Source: Branchiostoma floridae (Eukaryota > Chordata > Leptocardii > Amphioxiformes > Branchiostomatidae). From it: a stretch of 64,000 bases of DNA. Location of the stretch: positions 21,851,512-21,915,511 of the forward strand of contig NC_049981.1 in the NCBI RefSeq assembly GCF_000003815.2. Direction: 5' to 3'. Each line of letters starts with the position of its first letter. Position 1 is the stretch's first letter. This document shows, piece after piece, positions 1 to 11,700 of the stretch. The notes below the pieces were generated by a model. The model had not been told where the DNA came from, did no database searches, and saw only the letters and a program-made list of their open reading frames with translations. Made by a program: the position numbers and the translations under genes.

Positions 1-214
1 GTGGTTTTTTAATAATGAGCTACAATTATATTGAAGCATCAAGCAAATTTCAAAATACTCTCTGCATGTGCACTTTAATTTGCCTTGGGAATTCCATCAT
101 CAGGAATGACTGATTACACTTTGAGTTCAGTCGTGAATTGGAAAAACAATATTAGTTGACTTGATGGAACTAATTGTTTTTAGCTGGAAGTACATGCGAC
201 ATTTACTGTAGCAG

Positions 215-408
215 TAATGCTAGTTCACCTTTATCTGTAAGTAACCTTTATCAAGTATTTTTAAAATCAGGTATTTAGGAATATCAAGTGATTTCAAATT
301 GCAAAATATTTTCAAAACATTGCAGTTCTTTCCAATATCCTTAAATACTGTTGTTTCTAACAATAATGCATTATGCATTGGCCCATAGATAAAGGTGAAC
401 CTGTGTTA
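215..408. mobile_element. Family-B MITE-like element, copy 1
   Basis: The ends read TAATGCTAGTTCACCTTTATC and GATAAAGGTGAACCTGTGTTA, an inverted pair with a few mismatches. The interior is also roughly self-complementary (ATATCAAGT...TTTCAAATTGC / GCAGTTCTTTCCAATATCC), so the element folds back. It has no ORF. It is the same family as copies at 7283, 8678, 14092, 21533 and 59449. Confidence 0.7.
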
Positions 409-963
409 TATGTATGCCAGGAAATGACACACTTTTCCCATGATTCTGTTGAATATTCCAATAAGGGACTGGCAAGTTTCTCAAGCTGGTATTCTGGCAG
501 TATTACCAATGTTGCATTTAGCAAAGTACACGCACCTAATTTTTAAACAACAAATCCAGGTACACAAAGAACAAAGAAGATTAGGTATCACTAAGTGTAT
601 TCACTTCCATCAATTACTGACTCAAACACTGAAAAGCAAAATTTAAACAAAAACAAAATTTGAAAGCAGAACCCCTCCTTGGAACTGTTGCTGCAATTGT
701 CAAACAAAATTTGACAGCAGAGCACCGTTCCTTGGCACCGCTGCTGTACATGTATGTCAACTCACGCACGCTTCCAATCAGCGCCACACTGAGGTCAATT
801 ACTGCCTGCCTATATTTCTTCAAGGCCAAGTTCCAAATCTCTGGTGACCAGGTGTCCTACACAGAACTCATTTCCGTTGCCCTGACTGGGACAGGGAGAA
901 AATGTCAGGTGTCACAATGCATTACTTCACAGCTTCACTTCTATTGAAGATGATCCTCTGAGG

Positions 964-1085
964 TTTGAGCCTTTGTTTATTCATGAAAGCTTAAATCGTC
1001 CTGCAGGTTGCTTTTCATTGAGGTGATGAGGGAAGAGGCAAGGGTCAGACAATGTATATAACAGAGATACAGTTAATGTTTGTAT
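964..1085. repeat. Family-R interspersed repeat fragment
   Basis: Reads TTTGAGCCTTTGTTTATTC, ATGAAAGCTTAAATCGTC, then GATGAGGGAAGAGGCAAGGG and AACAGAGATACAGTTAATG. The same block recurs at 28182-28312, 28317-28375 and 31588-31712, where a (GTTT)n run adjoins it. The simple tail suggests the 3' end of a retroposon, but no coding part is attached. Confidence 0.6.
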
Positions 1086-1447
1086 AAATGTAGTCCATAT
1101 TGTTCTCTTCCTCCATAAAGCGAACAAACTACTTTGAATCCACATGCAGTATTCTCAATCATGTGTATAAAGTGATATTGTGAACATTTCTAAGCTTTGG
1201 AAAAAGTTTGGAAACTTTATTTGGTCAAATCTCCATAAATACCTCATGAAATACAATGCATAACACATCATCAGGAAGCTTGATGGGATTTTCATCTTGC
1301 TTTGACCATACTTTCATAGATTCAGAACAGGGGCTACTTGTGTGTGTAATGTTAGATATTCATCTGTCCAGAAACAAACTACTTGTAATTATTATATAAT
1401 CATTAAACTGGTGAATTGAACAAATTTTGACCAAAACAGGAAAGCTT

Positions 1448-1605
1448 AGACTCTACTTTTTCCTTCTAACCCAAAATGTTTCAAGATTGAGCCAAAACGT
1501 TCAAGGAAAAGCAGGACTTTCAAGGAGTTTAAGGTGGCACTAAAATCGTACTCCAATTCTGAGCCCTCTACTGTGCAACCCAACACTCAGTTGCCCTTCT
1601 CTGGC
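1448..1605. repeat. Dispersed repeat shared with 24183-24345
   Basis: About 160 bp (TTTTTCCTTCTAACCC, TTTCAAGGAGTTTAAGGTGG, CCCTCTACTGTGCAAC) aligns with 24183-24345 in the same orientation, with many substitutions. There are no terminal repeats or ORF, so the class is unknown. Confidence 0.55.
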
Positions 1606-1718
1606 ACCTCATCAGACAATCACAGCATGTGTGACTTGGTAGATTGGCTGCACTTCGGGAGCTAACTCTCAAATGAGGAGGCTGGCTGTAACATCTGAAT
1701 ACAGTGCACGACTTCAGT

Positions 1719-1926
1719 CCATACCAATTTAATGTTTTGGTTCTCAGATTTTAAAAAGCGAGACTACATAATAAAGCTTGAATGTGACTGTATTCACCCC
1801 ATAAAATTGAGTGCACCAAGGCACAAACCTGATCTTCAGGCTTCATTATCATTATGTTTTTCCAGTTAAGGGTTTTGGAAAAAAAATTTTAAAATCCGAG
1901 AACTAACAAATTAAATTGGTGTTGCC
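1719..1926. mobile_element. Family-A MITE-like element, copy 1
   Basis: The ends are an inverted repeat of about 30 bp: CCATACCAATTTAATGTTTTGG, then TTCTCAGATTTT, against AAAATCCGAGAACTAACAAATTAAATTGGTGTTGCC read on the other strand. The middle holds the family core (GAGTGCACCAAGGCACAAACC, CAGGCTTCATTATCATTATG). Length is about 208 bp with no ORF. Related copies lie at 9756, 10740, 19033, 21135, 42877, 54671, 54936 and a piece at 3756. Confidence 0.75.
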
Positions 1927-2687
1927 TCAGTCCGCTATCTCCCCAGCAGCAGAGCTGTGGGGGCGTGTAGCAGCTCGGAACTGCCGATTGAGATTTCCTG
2001 CCTTCATGACGTCAATCTAGATGCGTCTAATGACACATGTCGAAGATTTTTCAGAGAAGCTGGGTGAACAGCCAAGTCATGTTCTTATCTGGTTAGGACA
2101 TGTATCTACATGTACATGTATTTTCCACCATTTTATAAACAGAATTCATAACTGTTGAGTGATTTCAACCTCTGATGAGGTAAGTTCTTATGACTCCAAA
2201 ATACAACATTTCTTTTTGTTTATGACAAAAGTCAGAGTATTCACCCTTTTGGTTAGATTGAACATTAGATTACCAAAAATTATTTTTCCAGGTCTTCACT
2301 CCTGCCCTCACTGACACAATTAAACAATAACTATACCTGCGATATCATCACATTAAACATACAGTGGCTGCTGTGTAAAATTTGCAAACCCCGTGATGTA
2401 AAAGTGTACCTAGATAGGCATTCGTCAGTCTAGCAAGACTATAATGAAAAGTACTTCTTCTACACAAGGAACTTACTGTTTGCTTTTATGCTTTAAACTT
2501 CTGAGTTATGAGGCAAATCTCTGCTTTTCTACCCCCCGTTTTAACTTTTAAGCCCATCTTTCAAGGTACTAGCAGAACACAGTTTTGGGCCTATTGGGAT
2601 TTTGGGGACTGTGGGGGTCACGGAAAAATACCATGTTCTGGGACCTTTTAAAACACCCTGCCTCCAAAGTGCGCCTGTGATACTCAC

Positions 2688-2782
2688 ATCTACGAGCCGG
2701 ATAGTGGTCCCCAGACAGTTGATGACGTCCATGATGTGCTCCACTGTGGGCTGGTCTGTGTCCCACACCAGGCCCAGACTCA
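2688..2782 (-). CDS. USP54: USP53/54-like exon 8 (last exon in window)
   Basis: 95 nt: two bases completing V247, then residues 248-278, reading [17 protein letters not shown], then [14 protein letters not shown], followed by a GTGAGT donor in phase 0. The acceptor is CTTCCATGTAG, a weak pyrimidine tract. GLVWD is the conserved strand after the Cys-rich fingers (vertebrate ITIGLVWDSDHSD). The next family segment (a FFRVTD-like strand and the LVGMICYYGKHY His-box region) was not found in positions 1-2687 and should lie to the left of the window. A 70-bp copy of this exon's 5' edge lies at 2891-2960. Confidence 0.92.
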
Positions 2783-5700
2783 CTACATGGAAGGGTTTCC
2801 AAGAAATACAGGCTTAGCATGATTCAAACAATTCAAAAATTCACTTCTAACGGCAATGTACTACTTTTATTTGAATGTGGCTAGCTTGAAGTCTGTGTCC
2901 CACACCAGGCCCAGGCTCACTACATGGAAGGGTTTCCAAGAAATACAAGATTAGCATGATAGAAAAGAGTTTTTGAGAATTTGAAGTTGCCCATACATCT
3001 GTAACAGATGCTTAGAGGTGACGCCCATCTCACACATCTGTGCAAGCCAATACAGCAAGGGGCCAGTTTTCTGGTAGTGATGTGTATCTAACTACCATAC
3101 TCTTTCCTCATTAGTGCTGAGTGCTCAACAGAGAAAGCAGCATGTACCATTTTCAAAGTCTTTGGTATGACTTGGCCAGGGATCAAACTTACAACCTGCT
3201 GACTGTAAGGCAAACACTCTACCTACTCGGTCATTGCACCAGTTAAGAAGAAAAGAGACTGCCTACAGGCCAAAGAAAAAACCTCCCCGTGAATAAGTAG
3301 TCTTTTCCGTTGACCCCATGAACTGGAATGTCTGTCATATCTGAATAAAAACTAGCTCTACCATCTTTGAACATCTGTCGCTACCAAAGTCCGACCTTTA
3401 CGGTGATACATGTACCATGTTCCCATTCAATTCCTGTATTCAACTAACAATGAAAACGAAGTGTATTCAACTAACTATGCAAACACAAGAACACAAACAT
3501 TCAGATACACTGAAAACAAACTACACAGAGATAAAAATGTTTTAGCTACTCACCTATTTCAGGGGAGTTCATTAACATTCTCCTGATCTGCACCCTCTCT
3601 CCACAATTACTCTAGAATAGTGGGAAGGAACATGAACATTTTACATGTGAGCAGCATGAGAATAACACAATCATGCCAAATACAAATTCCAAGAAAAAAA
3701 CTTCACATAACCATTTCTGTTTTTTTGGCATATCAATTAATAGTTGTTTTTTTCTTGGGATTTTTTCTTGAAAATGGACAGGCAAATCCGAGAAGCAACA
3801 AATCAAATTGGTGTGGCCCTATCAAGCAAGTTTGTATAATGATTCATGTTCCACATGACCATGTATTTCGTAATTATGCGGACGCCTGAGGGAAGCTGAT
3901 AATCCACTGCGGAGCTCATTACCGACTAGGTTATGTTTTCACCTCTCCATGACTGATTTGCTGGTTGCTTCATTCGTTTGTGAGCAGGACTTTTGGGGAT
4001 CTTCGTTTGCAAAGTTTAAAAAAATTTAAGCTTAATTGGTGGCTTTAATCACCATATGTATCAAATGAGCAGGCCTTATGACACCATATAAATTTCAGAG
4101 GGTCATTAGCTCTTAATTGATAACTCAATCATCTTGTGTGAATATTGCTTTGTACATTCCATTGACAACACACACAGCTTCTGTATAATATGGTAACTAC
4201 ATGTGTTGGCCTAGTATTGTATAGCTTTGGTTGTCACTGTATATGTCAGTTGGCGAGATTGACCGGAAATTTATGGTGAGTTCATCTTTTGTGTTGAAAC
4301 AAAGCTTAACTTTGTAACTATGGAAAGAAAAAGTGAATACAATCGTTCCGTATGCTTTAAACTTACAGGACAGTTTCTAAGGTCACCGACCCCTCCTGCA
4401 TTCTTCAGCAGCTGTCCAAACATCTCGGGGTACGGCTTCTTCGTCTTGTCTAACATCTCCTTTCCCTGGGCTCTGGACAGTAACGAAAGGTGATAAACAC
4501 AAAATGTTTACAGTAGAGAATATAACAGGGTGTGTTCTGTATAAGGGGTATGTGTCGGTACATTCATAATGAATTTTATCAAGGGCCCAGGTACAAAAAT
4601 ACAAGACATACACATACATACTATTATACACAAAATACTACAAACTACAATTTAGAGGTGTATATTGATTGCCAAATCAAACACTGCTTTCCAATAATGA
4701 GGGTTTTAAATCATGATTGCTCCTCCTGTTAGACCCAAAATCAGAGAGTGATATAACTATGGAGCAGAGGAAGGCTTAGTTTTAGACTCAATGATCCCAT
4801 AAATTGTAACAGTAATTGTGATAACAGTTTTTGTTGAAACACTGCCAAAACGGGCCTAAATCACAGCATATGGTATACACATCACAGCATATGGGATCCA
4901 AATCACAGCAAATGGTATACAAATCAAAGCATATGGGATCCAAATCACAGCATATGGGATCCAAATCACAGCATATGGGATCCAAATCACAGCATATCAT
5001 TCCCTATGCTGAAAAGGCCTGGTGACAGTGGTGTGAACACTGGATGGAAAATGGCACAACGACAGCAAAATCAGCACCACGGACATACACTAATGGACTT
5101 TTCAAAGGATTAAGATCCTAAGGACTTAATATCCTTTTAGTTACAGTTGAATACTAACTAAAGGACAGTGAACAAATTCATGCTCCATATGATTTTGCTC
5201 AAACTAAAAAGCAATGAAACAGAATTAATATGATTTGAAAAGTTAGTGCGGACTTAGGCTTTTCAATATTTTCTAGGACTGGTTGTTATGTTTCCTAGTT
5301 GCAGGCCAGAGGGTGACTGAGAGGATGGAATTCCTTAATAACAAGATTCTTTGTACAACACAAAGACTGTTTTATTCACACGTTTCGGTGATTGTGTGTC
5401 ACCTTTCTCAGGGCAATTTTGTCTGGTTCACATTGTACTACATTAGATGAAACTATTCATGGAGGTGGAATAACTCAAGTAAATTCAACTTTTGCAGCAC
5501 AAAATAAAAACTAGATATTTTCCAAGCAGACATGTCATGTAAAACAGTTCATCATGAGAAGTCTAAACCCATTTTGACTTGTTCAATGACCTTGTTGGCT
5601 GACAATATCAACTATTCCTTTTTTCCCCATGTCAATATTCCTGGAAAATCTTGCTACTAATACACAAACAGACAAAGTAAAGAGCTTACATCATGGCGGT

Positions 5701-8700
5701 GACGGACACGTAGTGGACCATCTGTGTGAAGGGCAGAGGCTCCGACGTGGCACCACATCCACACATGCACTGTGCATGGGAGGGGTTAAGGACATAGTTA
5801 ATAATTGTAAAAGAAGTCTTATCAATCTCCAAGCAGATCCTACTATGCCATAAGATAGTATCAAAGCTGGCCAAAGAGTATAGCCGGTCTAAGGGAGTCA
5901 GACAGGCACTGGGAGGTGGCTGTCCTCCTCTGGCTAGATTTACTCCTTGGCCAGCTTTGATCTTATGCCACCAGGATTATCTGCTTGCAGATTAAGTCCC
6001 ATAGCCTTATTGAGGCCATTGGGGCAGTGGGTTGTTATCCACTGTGTCTTGGGCACGGTATTGGAAAGTGGGGCCCAATCTTCTTTTCCCACAGCCTTTT
6101 ACCTCCCCAACCAAAGTCAGGTACCCATTTTTACGCCTGGATGGATTGAGTAAAGTTATGTGAATGCCATTCCCAAGGGCACAAGATTGATAGCATAACA
6201 GGATTTGAATCCAGGACCTCTTGGTTCTGGGCAAAATACCCTGCCGTTATCCCGCATGACCCCACTATACAGTTGTGCCACACGACAAAGTTACCGCAAT
6301 TCAAAATACCACGTCGTAATGCTCTCTGGCACTTACGGAGGTTTGGCAACAGCAAATCAAGTACAGGTAATGGAGCATCGCACTGACCACCGAAGCAAGA
6401 AGATGGATTGAGAACGAGTACAATGTAGTACGTATTTCTACAAGGTGACTCCACTTCATTGTCTACTCGGTACATCGGGCTTGACTCTGCCCGTCCTGGA
6501 CATAAGCCAGTACTTCTTCTTAATGAAAAATGGGGCGAGTACTGACCTGCTCAACAACAGTCATGGCAAACTTCTGGTGAGAGATGCAGTGTTTGGCATT
6601 GCACATGTCCTCTTTGACCTCGTTGGCAATGTGGTAGTGGATTCGCAGCAAGATGCTCTCCTGCATAGAAGGAAAATAATCCGTCAGACAAAAGGGAACC
6701 CTCCAAACTGACCTTCTCTCACCTACAAATGTATTGAGGTTGTAGAGGTCAAAGGAACGATGGACAAACATGTTATATAAAAAGAGAATGACTTGTACTT
6801 CAACAAGTTCTAAGTTGCATGGTTTAAGTAAGCGGAAATCCCAGTCTTTGACAGGAGGTTTAAAAACTACAATCCATACCACAGGTAATAATGGTGTTTC
6901 TATATCTCACTAAATACTACAGGACTGGTATACGTTGAAGTTTGTTGCTTTATATTATAGTCAAGTATAGGAGGGAAATATTGTTTCATTCCATACCACA
7001 GGTTTTGACTGAATTACATGATTAGAGAACAGGTATGTGTACAAAAATTTGTAGTTTTTGAACCTTTGTGAAAGACTTGGATTTCCACTGAAAATATACA
7101 AATTACTACAGCAGACTCACAAAGCATTCGGCAGCATCGTCCATGAACCCCAGCTGAAATCTCTGTTGGTCCTCGAAGGTTTCAGCCAACGCTTTTCTCA
7201 GAGCATCCGGTGGGAGTGCCGTCTCGTCACTGTACTGGAACTGGGTAAAGATGACCTGTAGTGTGGGTAGAATTTTGTAAGTTTAACGCTTTTTAATTTC
7301 ACTTTTATCTGTGGGGTTACCTAGTACCTAAATTCATTGTTTAAAAAAAAAGGGAACTTGGGGATATCAAGCCAACTGATGGTGCAATAGTTTGAAATAA
7401 TTTAAAAAAAAAATTGAAAATGTGGCAGTTTGAAACCATCATCTCTTGACTTCTATCAAGAGGTCTAACAAGAAAAAACAGTTTTGTACCGGCACAGCAA
7501 CCCCTAGTGTTGGACCAACTTTGCTTGTAAGGGATGTCCCCATATGACATGTACCTCTATGTTCCAATAAATAGGTAACTGGGAAACCCCAGTTCAAATC
7601 CTGGGAAGGGCATCTAGGTCTTTGCAACCGTCTTTCAGAAGGTACTAAAATAGGAGGCCCGTGTTCAAGGACGTGCTTCAAGCCTATTAAAGGGCAAGGC
7701 CAAACTGTAAAAACACATCCTGTTACAGAAACAATAAGGAAACTTGTGGACCTATATGGCACTAAGCCACTACAAGGGGAACAACAATTTCTCTCGCCCA
7801 GGCCTGGCTTTCCTATAAATTTCCGCCTCCGCAGGCCCAGTTAGCCAGTTCTGAAACCACCTGTGGGAAATTACTGTCTTATAGTGGTGCTCCAAGATCA
7901 CACAGGCCAAGGATGCGGCCCTGCCGTCTGTTTGGTACATGCCACGGAGGTGGGAATGGAGCCATTCATCAGACGTGCTCACAGAATACATACTGGTTGG
8001 ATGCAGTAAAAGGTTCCATTCCTAAATCTTCCTTTTCTACATCAGATCGGCGGCCATTCAAAATTGCTGCTTCGGCCATTCGTAATCAAGCTTGTTGCCT
8101 GGCAATGGACTACACCAAATAAGGATGGAATGACCTCTGTAATAGCATCATCAGAAGTAATTAGTGGCCCAGCAATAGACTGTATACATTGCTTTACAGC
8201 GGATACTCGAAAGCAACAGGCCATGGCTATAAAACGGGGATCCGGTGAAGGCTTCATTGGTTCATACCAGGATAGCAGCACACATGATTTTGATGGCGCC
8301 ACCAGTGATATTAATGTAGAGGATCCGTACAGGAACTGCAGAAAGAACCGATCATCATTGCCAAGCCGAATACTGGCAGCAGATGCACTTTTTTGGGCCT
8401 AAAATTGGAGCTGTGCATCTAATTGATAACAGGGCACCATAGAATGATGCACCCAAATATTTCTGTCGGGCAATTACTATAGCTTACATTGTATAAGGTA
8501 CATGTATAAGTACTGTAACTGTATACTAGTGTGCAGAATAGTATTATTGTGTAAGAAAAAAACTATAACCTGTTTATATCGCAGTAACTTGAGTAAGGTT
8601 GGCAATTAGCTTTTGCTCATTCTGATTTGTTATAATATGCTGTGTACTCAAAAATATTTCTCGGACAAACTGAATTCAATGCTACTTGACCTTTATCTGC

Positions 8701-11700
8701 GGGGTAACCTATATTCTTCGTAAACAATTTTGTTATTTAGGGAAATCAAGTTAAGGGACAGTGGCTTGAAACCGCAATATTTTGAAAATAATGGCAATAT
8801 GAAACCATCTTCCGTCAAATTGATGAGTGTATCCTTCAATACCCTGTTTCTGAAAACAGCAATTTTAGGTTACCCTGGGGATAAAGGTGAACTAGATTTA
8901 TAGGTTAGGTGCATCAGTGTACTTTTTCCCAACGATGAATTTCGAGCCATGGTGCCTTAATGTCTGTTCTGTCATACATGGGGAGTCTGACAAGGCCATA
9001 TGTATGAAGCAACTGGATCTCATCTTTATAGGACATTAAGGTTCCCCAGAGGTACATGTTAGATAGTACATGTACTTATGGATTGTGCCTCTAGATTCAG
9101 CAATTTGTAATTCAAGCTGCTCATACTCGAATGAGAATCAAAATGCATCCTCAAGAATGCTTGCTGTTTAGGGCACATCAATTTGATATGTTGGTTCAAA
9201 TGTATAAAGCAGCTGGACCTCATCTTTATAGGACATTAAGGTTCCCCAGAGGTACATGTATTTGGGTTATGCCTCTAGATTCAGCAATTTGTACTTTTCA
9301 CACTCGAATCAAAATGCATCCTAAATATTGCAAGTTGCTGTTTAGGCCATCCAATCTAACATGTTGGTCCTTGGATTTACAAAAGAACACAAAAAATATG
9401 CTTAACTGGAAAAACACAATGAAAACAAAGCCGTACTGGGTAGAAAATTGCACAGGCCTGATCGGGCAAGTATGACATACACTTGCCCAAACGGCACATT
9501 CACTTCCCAGTAGACCAATCTTCATGGACTTGTCCACACCTGAAGATGATACCCTAACTGTGGCCTCACTAGTACTGTGCCTACAAAGTGTGACATACAC
9601 AGTCATGGCCACAGACAAATCTGCAGTAAAGCAGGGTCCATGCCAAGGAGCTGTCATCAAATAAAAGACGCCACATATCTATATACAATAAAGTCACTAA
9701 AGAAAGATAGGGTAGACCCTCAGGTAGATCCTACAAGCAGTTAGATTGTTCCCAAGGCCATACTAATTTAATTTTTTGGTTCTCAGATTTCTAAAAGTGA
9801 AAATATAGCGAGATGATATCATAAAGCTTGAATGTAACTGTATTCACCCCATAGCATGAAACTGGGTGCCTCAAGGCACAAACCTGGTCCTCAGGCTTCT
9901 GAGATCCGAGAACAAAAAGATTGAATTGGTGTGGCCTATTTTGTAAATCTGAGGGCATGTAACATTTTTTTCTTCCCATTAGCTTTGTTGGTTTATCATT
10001 CAAAGACTGTCTGTGCTATCAGATTTATACATCAACTTCCAATATTACTTTGCAATTATTCGCTTCATGGAACCAAGGAGAGGAGGTTTGGGCTGGGACA
10101 GTGCTATTCAATGGTCCCAAATCCTTTGATTTTCAAAAATAAAATATGGCCCTTAGTGGCAAATGTGCACACTGGCACACTAATCCAAATCTGGCACACT
10201 TTAAACAGATTATCCCAGGGGCTAAGTTAGTGTCATTTCACCATCAGGGAAAGTGGTGTAAAGTGCCTTTCCACAGGGCACAACATCAGGGCATGGCGAG
10301 TATCGAACTCAGGACCAACTGGTTCAACACTCAAACTAACCATTACGCCACACCCAAAGCACCAGTTCTTCATTTTGAATAAAAGTTAAAGTTAAAAGTT
10401 AAACCCTTCCCGCGCCAAGGGCGGTGCCCATTTCTGGCGCATAGGGCGGTGCCCATCTCTGTTTCGTTAGCCCTGGGCCACACACAACGCAATCACCACA
10501 GCAGGGGGCTAGTCCACTGGTAGTGGTGTGTGTTCAACTTCCATACTCTTTCCCGAAAGCTGAGTGCTAAGCAGAGAAAGCAGTATGTACCATTTTTATA
10601 GTCTTTGGTATGAATCGGCCGGGATCGAACTCACGACCTTCCGAATGCAAGGTGAACACTCTACCCACTAGGCCATTGCACCGGCTTTTGAATAAAAAAA
10701 ACAATAAAAAAGATTCTACTGCAAGTTGCTTAAGGGTTAGTACAGACAAATTTAATTTCTTGGTTCTCGGATTTTTGAAAGTGAAAATACAGGAAGAGGA
10801 CATGATCATAAAGCTAGAGGATAGGGAAGAAAACATATAAAACTGAGTACACCAAGGCAAAAACCAGGTCCTCAGGCCTTAGTATCAGAGGACAAATTGA
10901 ATTGGTGTGGCCTTATAAGTGGACAATCTCATATGCAGGAATCCAACCACAAACACTTGCCAATCAACAGCAAAATTTATTGCTCAGCCTTGACTTTGCA
11001 GTAAAATTTACGAATGATTCATAAAACAGTGGGTTGAATTGTCTGACAGGGTTGGACAAGTTTTCTAAAATTCACTTTTTGGCAAGTACATTGAAAATTG
11101 CTTGCACTAACCGACCTTTTCACTTGCCCTGAAACTTAAATTACATTTTTCTAAAGTTTGTATTTTATTGCCATCAATGGAATTCTTTAATTGTCCTATT
11201 TTTCTGTGTCCACCAATGCTTGATGCCTAAGTATATAAAAATCTTACACATGAAAAATCTTACTTGCCCGATCGCGGAAGTGGGGTAGGACATGCGCTTG
11301 CCCAATCAGCACTTTTACTTGTCTGGTACAATCAATCTAGTGGACTCTATAGTGGACTTGTCCAACCCTGGTCTGTCTGCTTCTCCTACTAGAATAAGGG
11401 CACATTACCATGCAGACAACACCTGTCACAATCATACGTCACTGTCTGGAGCCTTACCGTGTCATATTTCTTCTTTAGATAAAGGATGGTTGGTGTCACT
11501 ACCTGAATCTCAAGCAGGAAAGCCCTAATTTTTTTCAACTGACAATAGACTGTCCCGGGTTGCTACAAAGGCATAGCATACAACCTCGTCTTGACTTCAT
11601 CTTTTATCAACCCTCTTTGAATTGATATGAAACTGATGCAAAGATAATTCTGAGTCTTGGTTTAAAAGGTGGTAAATCCAGACATTGGTCCAGTCACTGG

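Larger units (their letters stand above)
1..2687 (-). other. Intron 8 (partial), no coding exon found
   Basis: This is downstream of exon 8 in gene order. It holds a family-B inverted-repeat element (215-408), a family-R fragment (964-1085), a dispersed repeat shared with 24.2 kb (1448-1605) and a family-A element (1719-1926). I looked for the next conserved USP53/54 segment on the minus strand and did not see it. The stretches 409-963 and 1927-2687 show nothing else I can name; 660-950 has overlapping short ORFs on both strands without recognisable similarity. Confidence 0.6.
2783..3553 (-). other. Intron 7
   Basis: Between exons 7 and 8. It contains the decoy exon-8 edge (2871-2960) and a minus-strand SINE-A (2982-3240). 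The remaining 3241-3553 has no feature I can name. Confidence 0.8.
4473..5689 (-). other. Intron 5
   Basis: Between exons 5 and 6. It holds the 21-bp minisatellite (4858-4997) and a retroelement-like fragment (5330-5450). The rest (4500-4857, 5000-5330, 5451-5689) is AT-rich with no recognisable element. An imperfect hairpin (GGATTAAGATCC / GGACTTAATATCC) lies near 5110-5135. Confidence 0.75.

Noticed and set aside
1-2687. Search for the next USP53/54 exon (FFRVTD and ICYYGKHY-like segments)
   Set aside because: No matching minus-strand peptide with splice sites was seen; the exon is presumably beyond the left edge.
4788-5025. Repeat proteins KSQHMGS / ICCDLDP on opposite strands
   Set aside because: The 21-bp minisatellite has a period divisible by three, so open frames arise automatically; it lies within intron 5.
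5090-5260. Possible inverted-repeat element (CACTAATGGACTTTTCAAA / TTTGAAAAGTTAGTG)
   Set aside because: The ends match over only about 12-15 bp with gaps and no second copy was seen; insufficient to define an element.
7594-7612. tRNA gene (perfect T-arm CCCCAGTTCAAATCCTGGG)
   Set aside because: No acceptor stem, D arm or anticodon arm can be folded around it; better read as a tRNA-derived SINE.
8042-8402. Overlapping ORFs of 86 and 112 codons
   Set aside because: No similarity I recognise on either strand, and no splice or family support; left as anonymous intron sequence.
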